Positions 54,315-62,565 of a stretch of 64,000 nucleotides of DNA are shown piece by piece. Below the pieces are notes generated by a model. That model was not told where the DNA came from, made no database searches, and was given only the letters and a program-made list of their open reading frames with translations. The first letter of the stretch is position 1, and each line of letters opens with the position of its first letter. The DNA is from JAUVPB01 sp965223695 (GTDB lineage: Bacteria > Actinomycetota > Thermoleophilia > Gaiellales > Gaiellaceae): the NCBI GenBank assembly GCA_965223695.1, contig CBDCXJ010000024.1, positions 248,001 through 312,000 of the forward strand, read 5' to 3'. Position numbers and translations under genes: made by a program.

Positions 54315-54730
54315 CAAAGTCAGGCATCGGCAAGAGCACACTCCGAGGAGCTTCTGCCCTGCCAGGCATAGAAGCCCGAACAGGAAACGCCGAGCACGCG
54401 GCAGAGCAGCGAGATCGGGAACTGCGCCTTCTCCGCCGCGATGAAGCGGAAGCACCTGACCGGGTCCCGCTCTCCCTCGCGAAGAAGGCCGCCGCTTTTT
54501 TCAGGATCTCCCGTTCTTGCTCGAGTGTCCGGACGCGCCGGGCGCAGCTCGCGCAGCTCCTGGCGCTCTCCCGTCGCCAGGCCCTCGCGCTCGCCGGTAT
54601 CGACCGCGGCCTGGCCCAGCCACTTGCGCAACGACTCATCCCAGACGCCGAGCTCGCGGGCGATCTCAGTCACGGGGCGGCCATCTCGCTGGACGAGCTC
54701 GACCGCCTCACGCCCGAACCCCAGCCGGCA
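54315..54730 (-). pseudogene. IS3-family transposase remnant (orfA plus start of orfB)
   Basis: OrfA: FGREAVELVQRDGRPVTEIARELGVWDESLRKW is a helix-turn-helix, then the leucine-zipper-like VRTLEQEREILKKAAAFFARE in another frame. OrfB begins FIAAEKAQFPISLLCRVLGVSCSGFYAW and is cut after about 45 residues where the HhH-type fragment starts. The DDE core is gone. Confidence 0.7.
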
Positions 54731-54986
54731 GGGCTCCCGGCAGTCCGACCCCCCGGCACGGGCGAACACCCCTCCCGCCCGGCAAGACAACACCCGCCAA
54801 ACGCCCAGACACCCACAAAACGGGGGCACTCCACTGGGCTCAGAACCGCCACCACAGACCTCAGGATCGATGCCGCCCAAGATATTCTCGCCCGAGCCGT
54901 CGTCCAAGGCGGTGCACCCCGCCGCGAACCGCAGCCGGCCCAGGCAGGCACCACCGTCTCGAGGGTCCAGGCATTAGGTTTCGGGA

Positions 54987-55751
54987 ATGCCCATTGCGGT
55001 GGAGAACCTGACCGTCCGTTTCGACACGGTCACCGCCCTCGACCGGATCACCCACGTCTTCCAGCCGGGCACAGCTACGGCGGTGATGGGCGTGAACGGA
55101 TCGGGCAAGACCACGCTGCTGGAGAGCCTCTCCGGCATGCTGAGGATCACCTCCGGGCGCATTAGCGGCGTGCCCGATCGGGTCGCCTATATCTGCCAGC
55201 ACCCGCCTGCCACCTGGATGCCGCTCACCGCCGGGGAGGTGATAGCCATGGGTCGCTACCGTGAGCGCGGCCTCACCGGCCGGTTCAGGGCCGCGGACCG
55301 CGCGGCCGTGCTTGAAGCGGCCAATCACCTCGATGTCGCCCGACTCGAGAACCGCGACTTCGGTAGTTTGAGCGAGGGGCAGCAGCAGCGGGTGAGGATT
55401 GCCCAGGCTCTGGCTGCCGAGCCCGCTCTCATCCTGCTCGACGAGCCGATCACCGGCCTCGACATACCCAGCCAGGACCGCATTCTGGCCGTGATCGACG
55501 AATATGCCGAGCGGGGCGCCGTCGTGATCGTCACCACCCACCATCTCGACGAAGCCCGCCATTGCCACACTGTGATGCTGCTGGCCAACAGGCTCACCGC
55601 CGTGGGTAGCCCCGAAGATGTGCTCACCGTGGAGCGGCTGAAGGAGGCCTTCGGGCCCCGAGTGTTCGGTGACCATGCCCACCACGACCACGATCACGAC
55701 CTGCACATGCTCGACGACCACGGCCACGGCCAGCACAGCCCCGGCCGGTGA
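54987..55751 (+). CDS. Zinc-type ABC transporter ATPase with His-rich tail
   Basis: 254 residues. Walker A GVNGSGKTTLL, signature SLSEGQQQRVRIAQAL, Walker B ALILLDEPITGLD and switch His VTTHHLDE are intact. The C-terminal 30 residues (DHAHHDHDHDLHMLDDHGHGQH) are a metal-binding His/Asp tail typical of zinc or manganese importers (AztA/ZnuC type). The permease and binding protein are on the opposite strand from 56815 on, separated by a decayed oxidoreductase gene. Energises zinc uptake; the metal is inferred from the His-rich tails. Confidence 0.85.
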   Translation: MPIAVENLTVRFDTVTALDRITHVFQPGTATAVMGVNGSGKTTLLESLSGMLRITSGRISGVPDRVAYICQHPPATWMPLTAGEVIAMGRYRERGLTGRFRAADRAAVLEAANHLDVARLENRDFGSLSEGQQQRVRIAQALAAEPALILLDEPITGLDIPSQDRILAVIDEYAERGAVVIVTTHHLDEARHCHTVMLLANRLTAVGSPEDVLTVERLKEAFGPRVFGDHAHHDHDHDLHMLDDHGHGQHSPGR

Positions 55752-55764
55752 AGCCCTCAGCTGC

Positions 55765-56660
55765 GATACCGCCGTGATCGGGGCCGGCGCGGCGGCGCCC
55801 GAGTGGTGGCATGGAGCTGCTGTGGCCGAGCACGGCCGCTTCGATGACCACGGCGCCGAGATCGTCTAGAAGATCTAGGTCATGCCCACCACCGGTGACG
55901 GTGGCCTCGTTACCGGCGTGGGGACCGCCGCCGACTGGCGCTGGCGGGCCGACCTCGTGGTGGTGGCGACGGGAGCGCCCGGCACGTGATCCGGATGCTC
56001 GGTGCCGAGCGCGTTGCAGTCGAACCCTTCGGTCTCGCCATCCGCATCGACGCGCCGAGCCCCGCCACGACGACCGCCACCTAGAAGCTGTCTCATCCTG
56101 CGCGGTGACGGGGCGCCTGGGCGCCCGGCTATAGCTGGATATTCCCGGCAGGCGACGGCACTGTGAACATCAGCCCCTGGCGACGGTGAAGGGCTTTCTA
56201 AGGCTGCAACCTTAACCGGCTGTTTGAGCGATTACAGGGCCCTGGCGGCCGACGAATGGGGGACTGGGCGACTAATTCGAACGATCCCGATCCGGCCCTG
56301 CCTATGAGCGCCGTACACCTCCACGGCTCGGGATGGGCGGCGACCGGAGATGCGGCCGGGCTTGCCAACCCCATGAACGGAGAGGGCAGCGACTACGGGC
56401 TGGAGCCGGGGATGCTGCTCGCCGATCTGTTCCTCCCCGATTCCGCCGCCGCCCCGGCGCCTACGACCGCGTCCTCGGCGAGCGCTGCGGCGGGTTCCTG
56501 CGCACCGGGCTTGCTCTGGCGGTGTTCACGCAGACGGTGGCCAACATCAAGGCGGTCGCCAACATCACCTGTTTCAGGTGATGGGCAATTTCGTCGACGG
56601 CGCACCCGTGATGGCAGTGCTGGGCATCGCCGTCGCGGCCTTGAGTTCGCAGACCCGTTG
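55765..56660 (+). pseudogene. Decayed FAD-dependent oxidoreductase (geranylgeranyl/menaquinone reductase-like)
   Basis: Pieces in several frames: DTAVIGAGAAAPE (FAD-binding start, damaged), RADLVVVATGA, IFPAGDGTVNIS and GDAAGLANPMNGEGSDYGLEPGMLLADLF, the last being the third FAD block of the geranylgeranyl-reductase/MenJ group. Stops and frame changes interrupt it many times, so it is a clear pseudogene. Behind it (about 56690-56790) is a short readable tail, HEQHIGQLAHEIGLALRGD, of unrecognised origin. Confidence 0.65.
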
Positions 56661-56814
56661 CTGTGCAGAGTCCTGATGGAAACCACGGGGGACTACAATT
56701 CACGAGCAGCACATCGGACAGCTCGCTCACGAGATCGGCTTGGCTTTACGGGGCGACATCCGGCGCTGCGACGGCTACCAGGTCCGGCGTCAGTAGTCGG
56801 TCAGCGGGGTCCCG

Positions 56815-57690
56815 TCAAGTTTGCGGCTTGTGCCTGCGGCGTGCATCGATTGCGTGCTGCAACGCTCGCCCGCAGAGCACGGCGAGGAAGACGACCACCG
56901 CGGTGAAGGCCATGGTGGCGCCGGCGGCGGTGTCGTTGTGGTAGCTGACGGGCAGCCCGATGACCGCCGACACTGCCCCTACCATGGTGGCCGTCACCAT
57001 GATGCGCGGTACCCGCCGTATCAGAAGGGTGGCGGTGGCGGGCGGAGCGATCAGGAAGGCGAACACCAGCAGGTTTCCGACTGCTTCGAACGACGCCACA
57101 ATCGAGATTGCCAGCAACAACAGCAGCACGCCGTGGGATAGACCGGGCCGCAGGCCCATGATTCTGGCCTGGGTCCGGTCGAAGGTCATAACGAGGAACG
57201 CTCGGTAGAAGACGACAACCCCGATCAGCGAGATGCCTGCTGCGACGGCCTGGCGGCGGAGGTCTTCGGCCTCGACTCCCGTGATCGAACCGAACAGGAA
57301 CCGGTTGAGGTCACCGGTGTAGGACCCTGATCGGCTCGATACGATCACCACTGCGAGAGCCAGGAAGCCTACGAACAGCACCCCGATCGCGGTGTCGTTC
57401 GGCAGCGGGGAGTGGTTGCGGATCAAGTTGATGCCGATCACCATCACCACGGCCGCGATGAACGCCCCGATCGTGGTGTTCATCCCGACGATGAACGCGA
57501 TGGCGATGCCGGGCAGCACTCCGTGGGCCAGGGCGTCGCCGAGGAAGCTCATGCCCCGTAGCACCACCCAGGTGCCGACCACGGAAGTGGTGAGCACCAC
57601 CAGCAGGCTGGCGTAGAGCGCGTTGCGCATGAACGGGTTGGAGATGAATGGGTCGATCCACCACACCACGGGGTCGGTCAGGAATTCCAT
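56815..57690 (-). CDS. Zinc-type ABC transporter permease (ZnuB/AztB-like)
   Basis: 291 residues, eight or nine helices. FMRNALYASLLVVLTTSVVGTWVVLRGMSFLGDALAHGVLPGIA is the N-terminal signature of the ABC-3 metal permease family; SIVASFEAVGNLLVFAFLIAPPATA is its later block. It forms the channel for the binding protein encoded 24 bp upstream and is driven by the ATPase at 54987-55751. Confidence 0.9.
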   Translation of the reverse strand: MEFLTDPVVWWIDPFISNPFMRNALYASLLVVLTTSVVGTWVVLRGMSFLGDALAHGVLPGIAIAFIVGMNTTIGAFIAAVVMVIGINLIRNHSPLPNDTAIGVLFVGFLALAVVIVSSRSGSYTGDLNRFLFGSITGVEAEDLRRQAVAAGISLIGVVVFYRAFLVMTFDRTQARIMGLRPGLSHGVLLLLLAISIVASFEAVGNLLVFAFLIAPPATATLLIRRVPRIMVTATMVGAVSAVIGLPVSYHNDTAAGATMAFTAVVVFLAVLCGRALQHAIDARRRHKPQT

Positions 57691-57713
57691 GACGCTGTGC
57701 TAGTGGGTCAGTT

Positions 57714-58871
57714 CTAGCTGAGTGCTTCGGTGATCAGCGTGGCATTGGTGCGCAGGAACCCGATGTAGGTGTCGGCGCTGCTGCCTTCGGGGCCGAGGGC
57801 GCCGGTGAGCAGGGTTACTACAGCGACTTCACCGATCCTTGCCCCCAGGGCATCGGCGTCATCAGTGGAGTGCAGAGTCTCGGCGAAGATGGCTTTGACC
57901 TTGGCTTCTTCGATGAGCTCAGCCAGTTCCTCAAGTCGGGCGGGGTTGGTCTCGGCCAGCCCGGTCGGCGAGGGGATTACGGTGCCGATGACCTCAAATC
58001 CGTAGCGGTCGGCGAAGTAGCCCAACGCGTCGTGGTTCGTCACGAGCTTGCGGTTGCTGTCGGGAACCGTGACCACTAGCTCGGCTACTTCCGCGTCCAC
58101 GGAGGCCAGTTCCGCCCGGTAGTCCGCCAGACACGCTTCGATGGCTGAGGCGTCGAGGCCAGCGACGTCGATCAGTCGGTCGGCCAGGTCCGGCAACACC
58201 TTCGACACGCGCCGTGGATCCAACCACACATGAGGATCAACGCCCCCCTCCCTGTGGCCTTCCTCCCCGATCTCCTCGTCCCCGTGGTCGTCCTCCCCGG
58301 GCTCTTCGTCCCCGGGCTCCTCGTCCCTGTGGCCTTCCTCCCCGTGGCCCTCGTCCTCGTGGCCCTCGTCCTCGTGGCCTTCTTCCTCGTGGTGGTCGTC
58401 CTCGATGTCCGTGGAGTACAGGAGCGTCTCACGTACGTGTTCGGCGACCCGGAAGACCGGAGTGCCGGCGGCGTCCAGGGTGCTCTCCAGTCTTTCCTCC
58501 AACCCCAGACCGTTGGCCACCACCAGCACGGCGTTCTCGATGCGTTCCCGGTCTGCCAGCGAGGGCTCGAACCCGTGGGGGTCACCGCCGACCGGGATGA
58601 TCGTCTCCACCTCAACCAGACCGCTGCAGGCCACGTTCGACACCACATCAGCCCAGATACCGGTGGTCGCGAGGATCGTCGGAGCGTCGGGGTCAGCACC
58701 AGCCGCGGATTCCGCTGTCGGAGCGCTGGTACCGCATCCGGAGACCGCCAGCGTGGACGCAGCGAGGATCGCGGCCGCCAACAGGCACCGACGGCCCGCT
58801 GCTATCCCGGCGAGCGGCTTGCGGACTCTCTTACTCCTGCGGAGTAGGCGTAGCGGAGTGGGCTTCAGCAC
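57714..58871 (-). CDS. Zinc-binding lipoprotein of an ABC importer (ZnuA/AztC-like)
   Basis: 385 residues from GTG 58871. The signal ends in the lipobox LAVSGC. Metal-ligand blocks include PVGGDPHGFEPSLADR, VDPHVWLDPR, TNHDALGYFADRYG and the late AETLHSTDDADALG. A His/Asp/Glu-rich loop of about 55 residues (around 160-215, made of GHEDE-like repeats) is typical of zinc-binding members. It captures Zn2+ outside the membrane. The first gene of the operon with the permease. An AT-rich dyad lies at its 5' end. Confidence 0.9.
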   Translation of the reverse strand: MLKPTPLRLLRRSKRVRKPLAGIAAGRRCLLAAAILAASTLAVSGCGTSAPTAESAAGADPDAPTILATTGIWADVVSNVACSGLVEVETIIPVGGDPHGFEPSLADRERIENAVLVVANGLGLEERLESTLDAAGTPVFRVAEHVRETLLYSTDIEDDHHEEEGHEDEGHEDEGHGEEGHRDEEPGDEEPGEDDHGDEEIGEEGHREGGVDPHVWLDPRRVSKVLPDLADRLIDVAGLDASAIEACLADYRAELASVDAEVAELVVTVPDSNRKLVTNHDALGYFADRYGFEVIGTVIPSPTGLAETNPARLEELAELIEEAKVKAIFAETLHSTDDADALGARIGEVAVVTLLTGALGPEGSSADTYIGFLRTNATLITEALS

Positions 58872-58880
58872 TAGATCAGA

Positions 58881-58910
58881 TATCAATAATAGGAACTATT
58901 CTTATTATCA
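58881..58910. promoter_or_regulatory. AT-rich dyad, candidate metalloregulator operator
   Basis: AATAG-GAA-CTATT at 58888-58900 is a perfect dyad, extended as AATAATAGGAACTATTCTTATT. It sits in an AT-rich patch unlike its surroundings, directly upstream of the zinc-binding lipoprotein start (GTG 58871). A Zur/Fur- or DtxR-type repressor could bind here, but no such gene is in the window. Confidence 0.45.
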
Positions 58911-59073
58911 TAGACTTTTATCATACTACTGTCTGTAGGTGGCAGACGGAGCATCCAACGACGACGGGCAACGACATCACCTTCGCGGACCTCGAGGGTG
59001 ATGTTTGCACTGAGCCTGATCCGCAACTCGAAGGGGGCACCTGTGCCAGAAGCCGATGTGCACCGTGACGCAA

Positions 59074-59511
59074 CGGGTCGACAGCCGGCTTGCTGACGGT
59101 AGGGGTGGTGACTGGGGCTCCGACATGCTCAGGACTGGCTGGGGGTTGCCTCCGTTGGCGTGGTGGGGGCGGCAGCCGTTCGCGTGGTGGGTGCGGTCTT
59201 GATATGCGCCGGGCTGGCGGTTGTCGGCCTGGGTGCGCGCACCTTGACAGACCTGGAGGCGCCTGAGGTGGTTGCCACCCAGTGATTGGTTGATCAGGGG
59301 GTTTGCTCGCCGCAATTCTCGGCGTCGGGATCCTCGCCCTCGCCTGGAGGCGGCCTCTGTGAACCCGGTCTACTGGATACTCGAGGGCGCTTAGTGGTCG
59401 CCATGGCCGTCGGCGCGTCCGGCGGCTGCGGCACCAGCCGGGGCGGTGTCGGCACCCCGTCGGCGGGAGACCGCCGTCAGGCTGCCGAGCAGGGTGCGCA
59501 GCCCCGGCGTG
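59074..59511 (+). repeat. About 400-bp dispersed repeat, copy B
   Basis: Homologous to 52902-53310. The membrane-protein frame is broken here (for example a stop in VVATQ* and a truncated LEGA*). A partial tandem duplication of GCGTGGTGGG-type sequence is present near 59155-59185. The right edge touches the broken 3' end of hsdR at about 59511. Confidence 0.72.
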
Positions 59512-60330
59512 GCCAACGACGGAGCCGACCTGGGCGAACTGCCTGATCGTGTCCCGGATCTGCCGGTCCAGCACCCGTCGGTCTGTGACCACCACCACCG
59601 AATCCAGGGGCGCCTCGCCGTCCCGCTCCAGCCCGATCAGCTGGTGGGCCAGCCACGCGATCGAGTTCGACTTGCCGCTGCCGGCCGAGTGCTGAACCAG
59701 ATACCGCTGGCCAACTCCCCCGGCGGACACGTCCGCTAGCAGTCTGCGCACCACGTCCAGCTGGTGGTAGCGCGGCCACACCTGCACCCGCCGCTTGCGG
59801 CCCGTCCGCTCGTCCCTTGTCTCGACGACCTGCGCGTAGCTCTCGATGATGTTGACCAGACTGTCCCTCGCGAGGGTCTGCCTCCACAGGTAGTCGGTCT
59901 TCAACCCGTCCGGGTTCGGCGGGTTGCCGGCCCCGTCTTCCCAGCCACGGTTGAACGGCAAAAAACCACGGATTGCTCGCAGCGAGATCGGTGCAGAACC
60001 GCACCTCATGGTCATCGACGGCGAAGTGGGCCAGGCAACGGCCAAGCTCGAACAGCCTCTCCCCGAGGCTGCGGCCACGCTGCCTGTATTGCTCGACCGC
60101 GTCCCCCACCGTCTGCTTCGTCAAGCTGTTCTTCAACTCAGACGTCGCCACCGGCAACCCATTCACAAACAAACACAAATCAAGGGCAAGCTGCGTCTCG
60201 TCCAGGCTGTAGAGAAGCTGCCGCGTGACACTGAAACGATTCAGCCCGTAAAGCTCCTTGGCCTTCTCGTTGCCCGCAGATGGCGTCCCGTAGAACAAAT
60301 CCACCCGGTGCGGCGCACGGTAGCGCCCGC
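59512..60330 (-). pseudogene. Truncated type I restriction subunit HsdR
   Basis: N-terminal part: VDLFYGTPSAGNEKAKELYG, NRFSVTRQLLYS, LDLCLFVNGLPVATSELKN (the nuclease-domain ExK block). Then in a second frame NRGWEDGAGNPPNPDGLKTDYLW, YLVQHSAGSGKSNSIAWLAHQL (helicase motif I) and VVVVTDRRVLDRQIRDTI. The frames join at a T6 run at about 59960-59965, where five T would keep the frame. The gene is cut after motif Ia at the repeat edge, so most of the helicase is lost. No hsdM or hsdS is nearby. Confidence 0.72.
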
Positions 60331-60492
60331 GTCTTGGCTTCTCACGGCCGGGGAAAGTCGTGTCCCCCGCTGCTTCTTCCCCTTGCCGAGACCCAGAGCC
60401 CAGCAGGGGCGACAACGCCGCCTCCTGTCTGGAAGGACCGGCCGCGGTGCAAGCGCTAGAGAGCGCCCACGCAGCGCCAGCAGCCCAGGCGA

Positions 60493-60723
60493 TCAGAGGC
60501 CCCTTCTCCTGCGTGCCGCGTGGATCGCGCAACACCCCTTGCACCACGTATCGATCCCTCTGTACCCCGGCGCGTCCCTGTAGTTCTTGTAGAACTCGGA
60601 CACGTCCTTCCACTCGTGGCAGTACGAGCACAACTTCTCCCAGCCCTTGCCTCTCCTGCGGTACCGATCATCACCCCTCACCAGCAGGGGGCCCTTGCTT
60701 ACGGGCAAATGCTCCTGGGGCAT
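60493..60723 (-). CDS. Small zinc-binding protein with two CxxC pairs
   Basis: 76 residues from ATG 60723. EKLCSYCHEWKDVSEFYKN and GIDTWCKGCCAIHAARR give two CxxC knuckles about 30 residues apart, as in HNH-like or FPG-type zinc domains common near phage and restriction genes. No catalytic HNH residues are evident. It may be intact. It lies just upstream (in transcription order) of the hsdR remnant. Confidence 0.58.
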   Translation of the reverse strand: MPQEHLPVSKGPLLVRGDDRYRRRGKGWEKLCSYCHEWKDVSEFYKNYRDAPGYRGIDTWCKGCCAIHAARRRRGL

Positions 60724-60965
60724 CCGATACAAGCCCTCCTTCGTCTCTCGTGACGTGCGCACCAGCCGCCGTCGAACCTACCCGAACCCCGGACGGGCTG
60801 GACAAACCCGGCAATCCCCGACACGCGCCCCTTGTGGGGTGCTCTGAGGTGCTCCGAGATCATCTGGGTTTGGTGCCAGAATTGGTGCCTGAACAGGCAA
60901 CACGAGACCGGGCCAGGCAGCCCTGGCTGCGTGCCAGCCCTACCCGGCCCGCCCCCAGGGCGGCG

Positions 60966-61330
60966 CCGCCGGCCTGGGGTGGCCGGGTGCGGATCGAACG
61001 GCATTGGGCCTACGCTGGCCCGGTTGGGCGCGGCGATCGCAGCGTCAGGGACGTCTGCCGGGAGCAGGCGATCTCGGAGGCGCTCTTTTACTCGTGGCGG
61101 GGGGAAGCTGCTTGAGCTGGAGATCGAGGGGAAAGCGTTGGCGGGCTGGGAGTGAGCGTGCGTGTCGCCCGGTCGCGCCGTCCGCTCGCCGAGGGGTATC
61201 CGTTGGCGAGTGTGGCGCGCGTGCTGGGGATGAGTCGGCAGGCGTTGTATCGGACGCCGAAGCCGAGAACGGTGCCCAAGCGGCGGGCGATCCGCGATCC
61301 TCCAACCCACCACCCGCCACACCCCAACCG
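60966..61330 (+). pseudogene. IS3-family transposase remnant
   Basis: SVRDVCREQAISEALFYSWRGEAA and the following KLLELEIEGKALAGWE are an OrfA-like helix-turn-helix and linker in two frames. AEGYPLASVARVLGMSRQALYRTPKPR at about 61190-61265 is the start of an OrfB. Neither part reaches a DDE core. Confidence 0.6.
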
Positions 61331-61393
61331 GAGCGGACAGGCCGAAGAGACCGCCGCCTACGAAGTTCTATGAGCTACGGGGAATCCTCTCGA
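61325..61393. repeat. Solo terminal end of the IS256-family element
   Basis: CAACCGGAGCGGACAGGC, then GACCGCCGCC and GAGCTACGGG, match the right end of the IS256 element at 49531-49600 over about 70 bases with scattered changes. No transposase lies next to it. It overlaps the end of the GmrSD-type fragment. Confidence 0.6.
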
Positions 61394-62092
61394 GGACTGT
61401 GCGGCGCACCCATTCCTTGAGTTCCTCGGGATCCTCGAACGGTCGATAGCCGAACCGAATGGACGCGTTGATGGCCGATGCCTCTTCGTTGAGCATTAAC
61501 GCCACGGGCTCGCTGAGCTCGTCTTGTACGCCGGTCGGCCACGCAAGATCCAGGACGGCAACGGTCTCGCCCGAGTCCGGGTCGAGGATTTCGAGGTTGG
61601 TCGTACCGCGCGTGAGGCCGTGCTCGAGAACCCAGTCGTTGATCGCATTGAGTAGCGGGAGCTCGTCGTCCTCCTCATCAATGATCACCACCGGGTCATG
61701 CTCGAGTACATCGACTCCATCGACCGCGACTACCAGGATCCCCTGGAGCAGCTCGTCAAGGAACGTGTTCGCCGCCTCAGCGAGCAGCTCTCGACGCTCG
61801 GCGAGGAAATCCAAGTAGCGATCGATTGCGAGGAGCGTTTGATCGTCGGGTACCCAGTGCGACTTGACAGACCCTGGGTGTCGCTCACGGTGAGCGGGGA
61901 TGTACACCTCCGGGCGTTTGTCGCTGATCTCCCGATTCGTCTCCATTGTCAGAAAGGTGAAGTTGGCGACCGCATTGATCTCGGGCTGGCTGTAGCCCGC
62001 ATCTCTGAGCAACGCCTTTGGGAAGATGTGGTGGAGTTCCAGCTGTGACTGGTCGCCAAGAAGCGCTCGCTTGAGCTCGAGCCCAGATCCCC
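61368..62092 (-). pseudogene. GmrSD-type (DUF262/DUF1524) restriction protein, C-terminal fragment
   Basis: The fragment begins near WGSGLELKRALLG and has the HNH motif LELHHIFPKALL and NFTFLTMETNREISDKRP, typical of DUF1524 (GmrD half). The rest is a long helical tail that runs to 61368. GmrSD enzymes cut modified phage DNA. The N-terminal DUF262 NTPase half is absent because at about 62092 the DNA changes to a glyoxalase-like gene read on the other strand. The reading frame to 62144 on this strand is not meaningful beyond that point. Confidence 0.65.
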
Positions 62093-62473
62093 AGTCGCCA
62101 CATACGGGCCGGCGACGGTGCGCGAGCTCTCGTATCAAGGTCAACCTGGTAGCTACTCAATGAAGGTCGCAATCGGCTCTCAGAAACCGCAGATCGAGCT
62201 GATTCGGCCCTCGCGGGACCGAGCATCTACGACGAATGGCTCGATAAGCGCGGCGAGGGTTTCCACCATGTCGGCGTTTTCGTCGACTCCCTCGATGCGG
62301 CGATCAACGACATGAGGTCCGCCGGCTACGACGTGCTCCAGTCGGGTCACGGCACCGGCGCCGACGGTAGCGGCGGCTTCGCGTACTTCTCGACCGAGGG
62401 GGATCTCTCGATCATCCTCGAGGCGATTGTTGTGCTGAGCCGACGACGAGAGCCAGAGGTCGTCTGGGACTGA
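62093..62473 (+). pseudogene. Glyoxalase/VOC-superfamily protein, N-terminally cut and frameshifted
   Basis: YGPATVRELSYQGQPGSYS and KVAIGSQKPQIELIRP are the VOC strands; then in another frame GPSIYDEWLDKRGEGFHHVG, VFVDSLDAAIND and FAYFSTEGDLSIILEAI to a TGA at 62471-62473. One added base at about 62211-62217 joins them. About the first 35 residues, including the first metal His, are missing at the island edge. It resembles methylmalonyl-CoA-epimerase-type or dioxygenase-type VOC proteins. Confidence 0.68.
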
Positions 62474-62513
62474 GAAGCCCGCTGTTGATCGGGATGGAGG
62501 GCGCCCGGCTCGA

Positions 62514-62542
62514 TTGACAAGATGCCTGCGGACAGGTACAAG
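62514..62542 (+). promoter_or_regulatory. Sigma-70-type promoter for the oxoamine synthase operon
   Basis: TTGACA at 62514-62519, a 17-base spacer and TACAAG at 62537-62542. An AGGAG ribosome site follows 8 bases before ATG 62566. The -35 box is a perfect match; the -10 is a four-in-six match. Confidence 0.6.
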
Positions 62543-62565
62543 CGCCCAACAGCAGGAGCTTTGGG

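Noticed and set aside
60780..60900. tRNA-like segment near the small CxxC protein
   Set aside because: No cloverleaf with proper T-arm and acceptor pairing could be drawn.
46132..62092. CRISPR array or tRNA-bounded integrative element
   Set aside because: No regularly spaced repeats, no integrase gene, no tRNA end and no matching att repeats could be seen.
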